Shown here in pieces: positions 36,069 to 44,665 of a stretch of 64,000 nucleotides of DNA; within the stretch, counting starts at the first letter, position 1, and each line of letters opens with the position of its first letter. The translations under genes and the position numbers were made by a program. The stretch covers positions 21,195 through 85,194 of the forward strand of contig JANQLU010000021.1 of the NCBI GenBank assembly GCA_028280445.1. Direction: 5' to 3'. The notes beneath the pieces are model-generated. The model made no database searches, was not told the origin of the DNA, and saw only the letters and a program-made list of their open reading frames with translations. The DNA comes from Pirellulaceae bacterium (GTDB lineage Bacteria; Planctomycetota; Planctomycetia; Pirellulales; Pirellulaceae).

Positions 36069-37178
36069 TTAACTGCTAGCCAACGGGTCTCGAATAGACC
36101 TCTGCGATGATTTTAAACGTGCATGCGAATTCGGTTCGAGCAAGTAATGATTGACTTGCCACTGTTGTCCATCCTCGAATCCAAACAACTCGGCACCTGC
36201 TGTCAAAAACAGAATCCAGCGGTTGAACCATCGTTTGGCCTGCTGCGTACCATAAACCCGCGCCAGGACTGGCAGTGCTTGCTGGCGTTTTGCGCGCAGT
36301 TTTTCGCGCCAAGCGGCACACGTTTTTTGATAGTGGATCCCGGACCAGGTCCACTGATTGGTCACCCGCATGTTGTTTTGAAAGTAATCAAAGATATCTG
36401 AACTGGGCATGATGCCACCGGAGAAGAAATATTGCCCCATCCAGTTGGCAGCGCCGTCCGTCTGGAATTCATAAGCGTATTTCTTGTGGCAGAAGATATG
36501 AACAAATAATTTGCCAGATGGTTTGAGCCAACTAGAAATGTTCGCTAGCAACCTTTCGTAATTTCGCATGTGTTCAAACATCTCGACTGAAACGATACGA
36601 TCAAACCGCTGATCCAATTCCAGTTGATTCATGTCCTGAGTCACCACGGTCAGACGCCCGGCTACCCCAAGTTTTTCGGCGCGCCCAATAATAAACTCTC
36701 GCTGCGAATTTGAATTTGAAACAGCGGTGATCTGGCAGTTGGGGTAATTTTGGGCGATGTGCAACGTTAGTGAACCCCAGCCACAACCAAGTTCGAGGAT
36801 TTCCATGCCGTCCTCGATTTGTGCTCTTCGGCAAGTCTGCTGGAGAGCCAGTTGTTCCGCTTCGGCCAGCGTGGTTTCGGGCGTATCAAAATAGCAGCAA
36901 CTGTATTTTAGCGCCGGTCCCAGGATCAATTGATAAAAATCGGCCGGAACCTCGTAATGTTGTTCATTCGCTTTTTCCGGAACTGGAGCAATCGGTCCCT
37001 GTTTGGCCATCTCGACAAATTCGTTGAGTGCCGTTTCTCGTCCAAGGCGTTTTTCGATTTGTTGCAGTTCGGACAACCGAACCGCACACAATCGCCGCGC
37101 TGCCCGGCTGACCATTGCTTCGGGCAACCACCCGCGTTCAACCATTTCGATTCCGAATTTCGCGATGACGTTTTTCAT
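36069..37178 (-). CDS. CFA-synthase-family SAM-dependent methyltransferase (second methylase of the operon)
   Basis: The 369-residue product belongs to the cyclopropane-fatty-acid-synthase methyltransferase superfamily. The SAM motif is ILELGCGWGS (about 127-136). The residues that bind bicarbonate in E. coli Cfa appear conserved: Cys in KYSCCYF (about 94), Glu in VEMFEH and His in LFVHIF. It lacks the N-terminal lipid-binding domain of true Cfa, like plant N-methyltransferase relatives. It is the last gene of the operon, 114 bases past the DUF1295 gene start. It may methylate an unsaturated or furan acyl chain; substrate not proven. Confidence 0.8.
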   Translation of the reverse strand: MKNVIAKFGIEMVERGWLPEAMVSRAARRLCAVRLSELQQIEKRLGRETALNEFVEMAKQGPIAPVPEKANEQHYEVPADFYQLILGPALKYSCCYFDTPETTLAEAEQLALQQTCRRAQIEDGMEILELGCGWGSLTLHIAQNYPNCQITAVSNSNSQREFIIGRAEKLGVAGRLTVVTQDMNQLELDQRFDRIVSVEMFEHMRNYERLLANISSWLKPSGKLFVHIFCHKKYAYEFQTDGAANWMGQYFFSGGIMPSSDIFDYFQNNMRVTNQWTWSGIHYQKTCAAWREKLRAKRQQALPVLARVYGTQQAKRWFNRWILFLTAGAELFGFEDGQQWQVNHYLLEPNSHARLKSSQRSIRDPLASS

Positions 37179-37292
37179 GGTAATCCTTGTCGGTTATTTT
37201 TGCTCGGCTTGCACGCGCTCGTCCCTACGAAGCGTCGTTGAACGCTAACAGGTCGGTATCATCCAACACGGGATGATGTTTCAATCCATCCT

Positions 37293-38087
37293 TCATTCGG
37301 CAAAGACCGATTTTTTGGGCAACCAGGGAAAAAATGCGCTGGTTGTTTTTTGGTACTGTCGATACGCTTCTCCGCGCGATTTAATCGCTTGAGCTTCGGT
37401 CGGAGGAATGCCTGTTTTAAATAAAATGAAATACAACATGGCCATCGGGAAAATAATGTTTAGCCAACCGTAAGGGAACGTGATGGCCAACAGGACATAG
37501 CTCCACCAATGAAGCCATTCAAAAAAATAGTTAGGATGACGCGAATATTTCCACAAGCCAGACTGGCAAACTTTGCCACGATTGGATGGATTCATACGAA
37601 AGCGGTTTAATTGCCAATCGGCGACGGCTTCTCCGATGATCGCCAATGCCCAAAGCCCAATACCGAAGTAATCCAGTAAACCGAGTGCCGAGTCATTTTG
37701 CATCGCGATCAACATCGGCAGCGAAAACAGGACGCTGCCAAAAGCCTGAAACTGATAAAACAAAAACATTTTGCGATTGGTTTGATCGCCCCAGTTCTGT
37801 TTCAGCGTTTGATAACGTCCGTCTTCGGACATCCGAAGAATTCGAATCAATACAAATCCGCTCAGCCGTATCGCCCACAGCGAGGCCAAAACCGCGATGA
37901 TGACACGTCGTTCAAACAATCCGTCGGTCGACGCAATACAATAAAACACGCTCAACCCGGCGACTCCCAATCCCCAAGCGATATCGACAATACCGGCGTC
38001 GTTAATTCGTTTCTGCAGCCACCACAAGCCGGACATGACTGCGATCATGAACAACCAGCCAATCGAAATCATGACGATTAAATTCAT
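37293..38087 (-). CDS. DUF1295 membrane protein (steroid 5-alpha-reductase-like fold)
   Basis: The 264-residue product is an integral membrane protein with about six helices. The family motifs are DIAWGLGVAGLSV near the N-terminus and the C-terminal CQSGLWKYSRHPNYFFEW, shared with steroid reductases and isoprenylcysteine methyltransferases. The family acts on lipids in the membrane, but its reaction is unsettled. Its ATG overlaps the TGA of the upstream Cfa-like gene by four bases (ATGA), which indicates translational coupling. Confidence 0.85.
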   Translation of the reverse strand: MNLIVMISIGWLFMIAVMSGLWWLQKRINDAGIVDIAWGLGVAGLSVFYCIASTDGLFERRVIIAVLASLWAIRLSGFVLIRILRMSEDGRYQTLKQNWGDQTNRKMFLFYQFQAFGSVLFSLPMLIAMQNDSALGLLDYFGIGLWALAIIGEAVADWQLNRFRMNPSNRGKVCQSGLWKYSRHPNYFFEWLHWWSYVLLAITFPYGWLNIIFPMAMLYFILFKTGIPPTEAQAIKSRGEAYRQYQKTTSAFFPWLPKKSVFAE

Positions 38088-39442
38088 TGAACCGCACTCA
38101 TTTTGGTTTGATGTTGGCGCTGCGAAAGCCGTGGCGAAATTTTGGGTGCTGTTAATCGATCAGACAATTCGAGTGTGAGCATCTCCCAGTCGTCGGCCAA
38201 CTCTCTAAGTTGCTGTTGGCTGAGTTCCCATTTGTCGGGCGCCACAGGTGTGACACATTTGTGGTGCCCGATTAACAATTGAACATTGCTAATTTGGCGT
38301 TCCCAAAATCCAGCTTCGCAGTAACTCAAATAGTAATTCCAAAGTCGGTGAAAACGCGGATCGTTCAGTCCCAGTTCGGAAACGGTTTCCAAATTGGACT
38401 GAAATTGTTCCCGCCACAGTTGTAGCGTTCGGGCGTAGTGCAATCCGATGTCTTCGAGATTCAACATGGTGAAATCATGGCTTTGTCGCATCGCTGACAA
38501 CAAAGCGGCGTTGGATGGCAAGCAGCCGCCGGGAAAGACATATTTTTTGATGAAATCGAAATTCGCTTTATGCGATTCAAATCGGCTGTCCCGGGTCACA
38601 ATCGATTGAATCATCATCATGCCCGACGGTTTTAGCAATTTACTGCACTTGGAAAAAAACGAAGCAAAATATTGATGGCCGACAGCTTCGATCATTTCGA
38701 TGGAAACCAGTTTGTCGTAAACACCGGTCAGCTCGCGATAATCTTGCTTGATGACTTTGATGCGATCGGACAGTCCGAGATTGTGAACGCGCTGGCGTGC
38801 CAACAGATATTGTTCTTCGGAGATGGTTGTGGTCGTCACGCGACAACCGAAATAGCGTGCCGCGAAAATTGAAAACGCGCCCCAACCCGTTCCGATTTCC
38901 AACAAGTGATCGGTTTCCCGCAGATCGAGCTTTCGACAGATTCGCCACATTTTGTTCAACGATGCGAGGAACATCGAATCATCGCGATGTTGAAAAATGC
39001 CGCTGGAGTAATTTAACGTGGGGTCCAAAAAGGTGGAGAAAAAATCGTTGCCCAAATCGTAATGCTGATGAATGTTTTCTCGCGATCTTTTCTTGGAATT
39101 GCGGAGCCAACGATTTTTGATTCGGTTAAAAAACGGCTTGACGCGACCCAACCCTCGGTTCATTTCGTCAACCGATTCCAGGTTCCTCGCAAAAATGCGA
39201 ATCAACGTCGTGATGTCGGAACATTCCCACTGCCCATCAATCCACGCTTCGGCCGCACCGATGTCGCCTCCCCAGGCCATTCGCTTGTAGAACTGCCGAT
39301 CGTGAATCACCACGTGAACTTGCAGATCCGCGTTGCGATGTCCGAATTCCAATTTTTCATTTCCGTCCTGGACTGATATAAAACCGTGTCGAATTTTCGA
39401 CAGGTGTTTAACAATCAGGTTGCGACAAATACTTTCTAACAT
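38084..39442 (-). CDS. Cyclopropane-fatty-acyl-phospholipid synthase-like methylase (divergent)
   Basis: This 452-residue protein has the full Cfa layout: an N-terminal lipid-binding domain, then a SAM-binding domain with HLLEIGTGWGAF (about 179-190). Three residues of the Cfa bicarbonate site differ: the Cys of YSC is Ser147 (NYSSGIF), the second residue of the FEH motif is Ala253 (MIEAVG), and the His of the next strand is Gln279. The Glu (252) remains. Such changes suggest methyl transfer without cyclopropane closure, as in the bacterial methylases that start furan fatty acid synthesis. It overlaps the DUF1365 gene by seven bases and the DUF1295 gene by four. Confidence 0.85.
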   Translation of the reverse strand: MLESICRNLIVKHLSKIRHGFISVQDGNEKLEFGHRNADLQVHVVIHDRQFYKRMAWGGDIGAAEAWIDGQWECSDITTLIRIFARNLESVDEMNRGLGRVKPFFNRIKNRWLRNSKKRSRENIHQHYDLGNDFFSTFLDPTLNYSSGIFQHRDDSMFLASLNKMWRICRKLDLRETDHLLEIGTGWGAFSIFAARYFGCRVTTTTISEEQYLLARQRVHNLGLSDRIKVIKQDYRELTGVYDKLVSIEMIEAVGHQYFASFFSKCSKLLKPSGMMMIQSIVTRDSRFESHKANFDFIKKYVFPGGCLPSNAALLSAMRQSHDFTMLNLEDIGLHYARTLQLWREQFQSNLETVSELGLNDPRFHRLWNYYLSYCEAGFWERQISNVQLLIGHHKCVTPVAPDKWELSQQQLRELADDWEMLTLELSDRLTAPKISPRLSQRQHQTKMSAVQ

Positions 39443-40296
39443 GGACGTTCCAATGAGTTGCGAAAATCGGTAGCTTCTGTTGCTGAAACGGTTGAGTTGG
39501 ACTGAACCGGGGCGGTATCGAGCGAGCTTTGATTTTGTTTGTCGGGGTGTGGATAAAATTTAGCGCCTTTGAGTTTGAGGCGAATCGCTTGCCAGTAGAT
39601 TTTGCCGATGATCTGGAGCGAAGCCCACGGATGACTGATGAGCAAACGATTGAGTCGCCAATTCGTTATGGCGCGGCGTTGGAGGTTCATCGTCACATCA
39701 AGCCATTTTTTGTTCTCACGATAATTTTCAATGTTCAGGACGTGGTTTTGTTGTGGCGGATTCAGACTCCAACGGTACTGCATCGACATTGGTAAAAACG
39801 GGGATACGTGAAACTCTTTTTCGGTTTCCTGTTGATCTCTTGGATTTGCAAAATGTTGCGGACCCATCACGTAAGTATGCCTTTCGCGCCACGGCGTATT
39901 GGAAACGTCGGCGACGATGTTTTGCAGTTGTTCGGATTCGTCGTAACAGTAATAGAACGACACCGGATTCATCACGTATCCGAAATACCGTAGTTGAGTT
40001 AACAGCCGAATCGGACCTTGGGGATACGAATATCCATGGTCGGCAACGGTTTGACGAACGACTTTGTCCAACGGCTGATCCCGATCTCCCAAATGATCGG
40101 CGCGACGAAACCAGGCAAGTGCTGGCCGCTTGGTGGACCAAAACCAATTCCGTCGAAAGATTTTGTCCAATTCCGAAAGATCCAGATACAACATGTAAAT
40201 GCGGTATCGAAACTCATGTCGAATTGGAACAAACCGCCGATGTCGCACCCAACCGGTGTAAATGCAGCTATTCAAATTTTGAGGTTCGGTGATCAT
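39436..40296 (-). CDS. DUF1365 domain protein
   Basis: The 286-residue product matches DUF1365 by YTGWVRHRRFVPIRHEFRY at the start, RPALAWFRRADHLGD, and RLLTQLRYFGYVMNPVSFYY in the middle. The family is almost always next to a Cfa-like methylase and an FAD oxidoreductase, as here, but its own chemistry is unknown. The C-terminus is a Ser/Thr-rich tail. The gene overlaps its neighbours on both sides (ATGA with the FAD gene, seven bases with the Cfa-like gene). Confidence 0.88.
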   Translation of the reverse strand: MITEPQNLNSCIYTGWVRHRRFVPIRHEFRYRIYMLYLDLSELDKIFRRNWFWSTKRPALAWFRRADHLGDRDQPLDKVVRQTVADHGYSYPQGPIRLLTQLRYFGYVMNPVSFYYCYDESEQLQNIVADVSNTPWRERHTYVMGPQHFANPRDQQETEKEFHVSPFLPMSMQYRWSLNPPQQNHVLNIENYRENKKWLDVTMNLQRRAITNWRLNRLLISHPWASLQIIGKIYWQAIRLKLKGAKFYPHPDKQNQSSLDTAPVQSNSTVSATEATDFRNSLERPC

Positions 40297-41579
40297 TTAA
40301 CGGATATCAGTTCGGGAGACGTTTTTCGGTTGGATGTTTTTTCCTTGATTTTTTCAATCACGCGGAGCCCGCTGACGACGCCGTCTTCGTGGAATCCATT
40401 GCCCCAATAGGCTCCGCAGTAAGAAATATTTCGATGATCGATCAAACGATCATGTTGTGCCTGGATCGATTTTCGCTTGGTCGAAAAAATCGGATGATGA
40501 TATTCGATGCTGCGAATCACATGGCTTGGTTCAATCCGCGACTCGCAGTTGAGGGAAACGAAAAACGTTTCGTCGTGCTCGATTCCTTGCAACATGTTCA
40601 TGTTGTAAGTCACCATCGCTTTTTCCAAATCCAGCGGGTCGACCCAATAATTCCAACACGCCCAAGCTCGTTGATTGCGAGGCATCACCGATTGGTCCGT
40701 GTGCAGAATCGCGATGTTTTTTTCATAAGGGAACGCCAGTAAAAATTCGTTTTCCAAATTCGTGGCATGACGGCCCAGGATTTTCAAAGCTTGATCGCTG
40801 TGACAGGCAAAAATAACATGATCAAAAAATTGACTGTCGTCAGGTGTGATAACTTGTACACCGGATTCACTGCGCTCGACGGATAAAACGGGAGTGTTCA
40901 GTCGAATGCGATCTGCAAATCGAGAAACAAGTGGCGGAATATAAGAATTCGAACCGCCACTAACGACTCGCCACTGCGGACGATCATTGACCGACAGCAA
41001 GCCGTGGTTGGCGTAGAATTCCATAATGAAGCGAATGGGAAAACTCTTTAACGTGCCAGTTGGACAGGACCAAATCGCGGCTCCCATCGGCAAAAAATAA
41101 TCTTCGATAAATTCGCGGCTAAAAGATCTGCTGCCGAAAAAATGCTCAACCGTTTCGTCATCCGTGTTGTTCGCATCCAAATATTGCCTGGCGATCTTGT
41201 TGAATTTCAACATGTCTCGCAGCATTTGATAAAAACGTGGCCGCCACAGATTTTTGCGTTGGGCGAAAAAGCCGTTGAGATCGGCGCCTCGGTATTCCAA
41301 ATTTTTTTGATCATTGCGAACGCTGAAACTCATGGTTGTCGGTTGTGAATCGACACCGAGTTCGTCGAGCAAGCGAATGAAATTGGGGTAAGTTCGATCG
41401 TTGAAAACAATAAAGCCTGTGTCGATTGAAAAATTTTTGTTTCCACGAGCAACTTGGATCGTATTTGTATGCCCACCGACATAACCTGCAGCCTCAAAAA
41501 CGGTAACGTCATGCGTTTCGCTCAAGTGATAGGCGCATGTCAAACCTGAAATACCGGAGCCGACAATTGCGATTTTCAA
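40293..41579 (-). CDS. FAD-dependent oxidoreductase/desaturase, amine-oxidase fold
   Basis: The 428-residue product opens directly with a Rossmann FAD site (KIAIVGSGISGLTCAYHL, then FEAAGYVGGHTNT). It includes SIDTGFIVFNDRTYPNF and the C-terminal YCGAYWGNGFHEDGV segment, which closes the flavin pocket in this group. Members next to Cfa/DUF1365 genes act on acyl chains; one such protein desaturates a methylated fatty acid in furan fatty acid synthesis. The start is TTG at 41579: GGAG lies seven bases upstream and the codon overlaps the TGA of the DUF393 gene (TTGA). Confidence 0.85.
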   Translation of the reverse strand: MKIAIVGSGISGLTCAYHLSETHDVTVFEAAGYVGGHTNTIQVARGNKNFSIDTGFIVFNDRTYPNFIRLLDELGVDSQPTTMSFSVRNDQKNLEYRGADLNGFFAQRKNLWRPRFYQMLRDMLKFNKIARQYLDANNTDDETVEHFFGSRSFSREFIEDYFLPMGAAIWSCPTGTLKSFPIRFIMEFYANHGLLSVNDRPQWRVVSGGSNSYIPPLVSRFADRIRLNTPVLSVERSESGVQVITPDDSQFFDHVIFACHSDQALKILGRHATNLENEFLLAFPYEKNIAILHTDQSVMPRNQRAWACWNYWVDPLDLEKAMVTYNMNMLQGIEHDETFFVSLNCESRIEPSHVIRSIEYHHPIFSTKRKSIQAQHDRLIDHRNISYCGAYWGNGFHEDGVVSGLRVIEKIKEKTSNRKTSPELISVK

Positions 41580-42073
41580 TTTATTTCTCCGTTGTTTGAA
41601 ACGTTTGCGTTTTCCGTTGTAGGTGTGGCTGCCGGTTGTTGTTTTCCCAGTGGGACTGAACAAGCATCACCGCAATGGCGGCCGGTCAGACGCAACCGAA
41701 ATCGAGCGAACAATCGATAACAGACGGCCAGTAGCCATGAAATCGGTGGAATCCGCGTGATGAAAACGAGCTTGCCGAATCCGATTCGGGAATACAGCTG
41801 TCTGAATACTTCCACGCCGCGAACGACTTTGCCATCCGGAAAACGACCGTGGATTTGCGACATGAGCTGATCGTAAGTTATGTCGATCGTCGAGTCGTCG
41901 AATTCTTCATCCGCGAAATCCGTAAATTTGATTCGTTGCTGTTTGTCTTTACGTCGAATCATATGAATTTCGCGGACGCACAGAGGGCACTGTCCGTCGA
42001 AGAAAACTTCGAATGGATCCTGCTCTGTGAACGGTCGATTTTCTGAAGTTTTTGGGTGAGCGTTTTTTATCAT
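41576..42073 (-). CDS. DCC-family thiol-disulfide oxidoreductase-like protein (DUF393)
   Basis: The 165-residue product has the DCC signature FFDGQCPLCVREI (Cys29 and Cys32), a thioredoxin-like active site. A membrane-associating helix (PPISWLLAVCYRLFARF) and a CGDACSVP segment follow, then a disordered tail. It is the first gene of the six-gene lipid-modification operon, and its stop overlaps the TTG of the FAD gene. It may maintain thiols or a metal for the pathway; the role is inferred from position only. Confidence 0.85.
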   Translation of the reverse strand: MIKNAHPKTSENRPFTEQDPFEVFFDGQCPLCVREIHMIRRKDKQQRIKFTDFADEEFDDSTIDITYDQLMSQIHGRFPDGKVVRGVEVFRQLYSRIGFGKLVFITRIPPISWLLAVCYRLFARFRLRLTGRHCGDACSVPLGKQQPAATPTTENANVSNNGEIN

Positions 42074-42096
42074 GATTCGGCCAATCCGGTCATTAG

Positions 42097-42233
42097 TTCG
42101 GGCGATAACCGAATTCTCATAATCTCACGTAACAAAAAAAAATCAGAAAAAATGCGTTTAATCACAAGTTGGCTCGCGGTAAACAACCTCGGCAATCAAC
42201 CAAACCGTTCAACCGAAACCGTTCACTCAACCG
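42097..42233. promoter_or_regulatory. Candidate operator region between the lipid operon and the MerR-like regulator
   Basis: The 175-base divergent gap holds a dyad TTCGG-N7-CCGAA (42097-42113) close to the operon start. Four direct AACCG repeats begin at 42203, 42211, 42217 and 42229, including two copies of AAACCGTTCA 14 bases apart, just before the regulator ATG. CarH-type regulators bind tandem direct repeats as oligomers, so these are plausible operators. No -35/-10 pair was convincing. Confidence 0.4.
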
Positions 42234-42248
42234 CGATGGAAGTAAAAT

Positions 42249-43145
42249 ATGGTTGCAAAAAAGCAGTTCACACCACGTAAAGTTGCCAAGGCAATTGGGG
42301 TCAGCGAATCGTCGCTCAAACGTTGGTGTGATCGCGGATTGATCCAGGCCAGTAAAACCGTAGGCGGGCACCGCCGAATTCCACTGGCTTCGATCGCCCA
42401 ATTTGTAAAAACCTCAGGTTACGAATTGGTGGATCCGGAAGCACTGGGGTTTGCAAAAAACGAATTACCGGCCGTCAATTCACTGGAATCAACTGTGCAA
42501 AATCTTCGTCAGCGCTTATCCAGCGGCGACGAAGAAGGGTGTCGACAAATTCTGTTCGAGCTTTTCCTGGGGCCTGAAAAACTTGCCGAGATCTGCGATC
42601 ACGTGATTTCACCGGCATTTCGCCAAATCGGGGAACTTTGGGAATGTGGTCGGCTCGAAGTGTTCGAGGAACGCCGCGCATGTGAAATTGCAGCGCGACT
42701 GATGATCGAACTACGCAGTTTTTTAGAACCGATCAAAGTCAATGCGCCTCTGGCCCTCGGCGGAACACTTGTCAACGATCCATACGCGTTACCGACGACG
42801 ATGGTCGAAATCGTACTTCGCTCAAACGGGTGGAACGCTCAGTCGTTAGGCATGGGTCTGCCGTTCGAAACATTGCTCAGTGCCATTCGCGAGCATCAAC
42901 CACGATTGTTTTGGCTCAGCGTTTCGAGCATCGGCGATCGAGATCAGTTCATTGGCGCATTCAGAGAGTTTCGATTGAGCATGCCGTCTCAAACAGCGCT
43001 TGTTGTCGGTGGTCGAGCTTTGGACGAGTCGATTCGAAAACAGATGGAATATTCGGCTTACTGCGACACCATGTCACACCTGGAATCTTTTGCCGAAACC
43101 ATTTTCGAAAAAACTCACAATCAATACGCACATTTTGTCAAATAA
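42249..43145 (+). CDS. CarH/LitR-like MerR regulator with degenerate B12-binding domain
   Basis: A MerR-type DNA-binding domain at residues 5-75 (SSLKRWCDRGLIQASKTVGG) is followed by a helical-bundle and Rossmann module like that of the light sensor CarH. In CarH, adenosylcobalamin is held by Wx9EH and ExHxxG. Here Trp131 and Glu141 are kept but the next residue is Arg142, and the cobalamin-ligand motif reads DPYALP (177-182) with Tyr for His and Pro for Gly. It therefore probably does not bind B12 in the usual way. It is divergent from the lipid operon and is its likely repressor; relatives control similar gene sets by light. Confidence 0.85.
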   Translation: MVAKKQFTPRKVAKAIGVSESSLKRWCDRGLIQASKTVGGHRRIPLASIAQFVKTSGYELVDPEALGFAKNELPAVNSLESTVQNLRQRLSSGDEEGCRQILFELFLGPEKLAEICDHVISPAFRQIGELWECGRLEVFEERRACEIAARLMIELRSFLEPIKVNAPLALGGTLVNDPYALPTTMVEIVLRSNGWNAQSLGMGLPFETLLSAIREHQPRLFWLSVSSIGDRDQFIGAFREFRLSMPSQTALVVGGRALDESIRKQMEYSAYCDTMSHLESFAETIFEKTHNQYAHFVK

Positions 43146-43160
43146 CTGAAACGGAATTTT

Positions 43161-44429
43161 ATGAAAACTCAAAATTTGCTCACAACCGCGGTCGCCATCA
43201 TTTTGTCCGGTTTTATTGGTTTCCAGCACGTTGGCGCGCAAACTGAAAAAGATCGCAACTGGACACAATGGCGCGGTAATTCTCGCGACGGTTTTGTGAA
43301 AGGTAAAAAATGGCCGGACAAGATCGACGAAAAACATCTCGTCAAAAAGTGGGCGGTTGAATTGGGCGAAGGGTATCCCGGCCCGATCGTTGTGAATGAC
43401 AAAGTTTTTGTTGCTGAAACGAAAGACAAAACTTATGAAGTCGTTCGCGCTTTGGATCGGAAAACGGGCAAACAAATTTGGGAAGCAAAATGGCTGGGGT
43501 CCATGAAAGTGCCGTTTTTCGCGCGAGCCAATGGCGATTGGATTCGAGCAACTCCTGCTTATGACAATGGAAAACTGTTTGTCGCCGGGATGAAAGATTT
43601 GCTGGTTTGCCTCAACGCCAAAGATGGCAAGGAGCTTTGGCGGATCGATTTTCCTTCAAAATACGGAACCAAGAATCCAGATTTCGGGTTCGTCTCATCA
43701 CCACTGTGCCATGAAGATTACGTTTACGTCCAAGCCGGTGGCGGTTTTTGCAAAATCAAACAGAAAACGGGCGAAGTGGTTTGGCGAGTGATGAAAGATG
43801 GCGGTGGAATGTACGGCAGCGCTTTTTCGTCACCTTACATCACAACACTCGATGGCCAAGAACAAATTTTGGTTCAGTCCCGTTCGCACTTGGCGGGCGT
43901 GAATATGGATGACGGAAAAATTCTCTGGCAGCAAGCCGTCCCCAATTTTCGCGGTATGAATATTTTGACGCCCACGGTTTATGGCGGAAGTGTTTTTACG
44001 AGCAGCTATGGCCAGGGCACTTTTCTGTACAACATTTCCAAAGACGGGAATAACAGTTCGTCACAGTTGAAATGGAAAAACCGCGCTCGTGGATACATGA
44101 CCAGCCCGATCATCTACGATGGACATGCGTATTTTCATCTGCAAAACCAATGTTTCATCTGCATCTATCTCAAAGACGGTAAAACAGCCTGGCAAAGTAA
44201 ACGATTTGGAAAATATGCGAGCCTTGTCGCGCAACGGGATCGAATATTGGCCTTGGATCAACGCGGCGAGTTGATATTGCTCAAAGCGACTCCTGAAAAA
44301 TTCGAAGTGCTCGGTCGCCGCAAAGTCAGCGATCAGGAAACCTGGGGCCATCTGACTGTGTGCGGTGGACAGGTGTTTATTCGTGAACTTCGCGGGATCA
44401 CGATGTACGAGTGGAAATCTGAAAAGTAG
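43161..44429 (+). CDS. Secreted PQQ-like beta-propeller protein
   Basis: The 422-residue product has a signal peptide (AIILSGFIGFQHVGA) and repeated PQQ-type blades: DRKTGKQIWEAK, NAKDGKELWRID, KQKTGEVVWRVM, NMDDGKILWQQ and YLKDGKTAWQS. The opening NWTQWRGNSRDGF is the usual start of planctomycete outer-membrane-type 'PQQ-binding-like' proteins. Such propellers are often structural rather than catalytic, and no dehydrogenase cofactor residues are evident. It begins 15 bases after the regulator stop, with GGA at about -7, so it may share its transcript; a link to the lipid pathway is not shown. Confidence 0.85.
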   Translation: MKTQNLLTTAVAIILSGFIGFQHVGAQTEKDRNWTQWRGNSRDGFVKGKKWPDKIDEKHLVKKWAVELGEGYPGPIVVNDKVFVAETKDKTYEVVRALDRKTGKQIWEAKWLGSMKVPFFARANGDWIRATPAYDNGKLFVAGMKDLLVCLNAKDGKELWRIDFPSKYGTKNPDFGFVSSPLCHEDYVYVQAGGGFCKIKQKTGEVVWRVMKDGGGMYGSAFSSPYITTLDGQEQILVQSRSHLAGVNMDDGKILWQQAVPNFRGMNILTPTVYGGSVFTSSYGQGTFLYNISKDGNNSSSQLKWKNRARGYMTSPIIYDGHAYFHLQNQCFICIYLKDGKTAWQSKRFGKYASLVAQRDRILALDQRGELILLKATPEKFEVLGRRKVSDQETWGHLTVCGGQVFIRELRGITMYEWKSEK

Positions 44430-44439
44430 CGACACGGGC

Positions 44440-44612
44440 AACTTTCTTGCCGTGGTGCCATAAGTGTTGCAGTCAAAATCACAACCCGAAGCGTGAGCGA
44501 GGGACCAGAATTGTCCTAGATTTCCAAGTTAAATTGGCCTCTAGCTCACGCTTCGCGCTTGCGAAATCTCGTTACCAAAACTTATGGCACCACTACCAAC
44601 TTTCTTGCCGTG
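44440..44612. repeat. Nested palindrome with family C core
   Basis: From outside in: a 15-base direct repeat AACTTTCTTGCCGTG (44440-44454 and 44598-44612), a perfect 14-bp inverted repeat GTGGTGCCATAAGT (44452-44465) with ACTTATGGCACCAC (44580-44593), and a family C pair at about 44481-44562. It fills the gap between the propeller and Nramp genes. Confidence 0.8.
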
Positions 44613-44665
44613 TCAATGCAATCTAAACTGTTGTTTTTGATTTTGAAAATTGAAAGCAACCGTTT

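Noticed and set aside
44440..44454. Terminator of the PQQ-like gene
   Set aside because: A hairpin CACGGGCAA/TTGCCGTG is possible near here, but there is no T-run and the sequence is better explained as part of the nested repeat.
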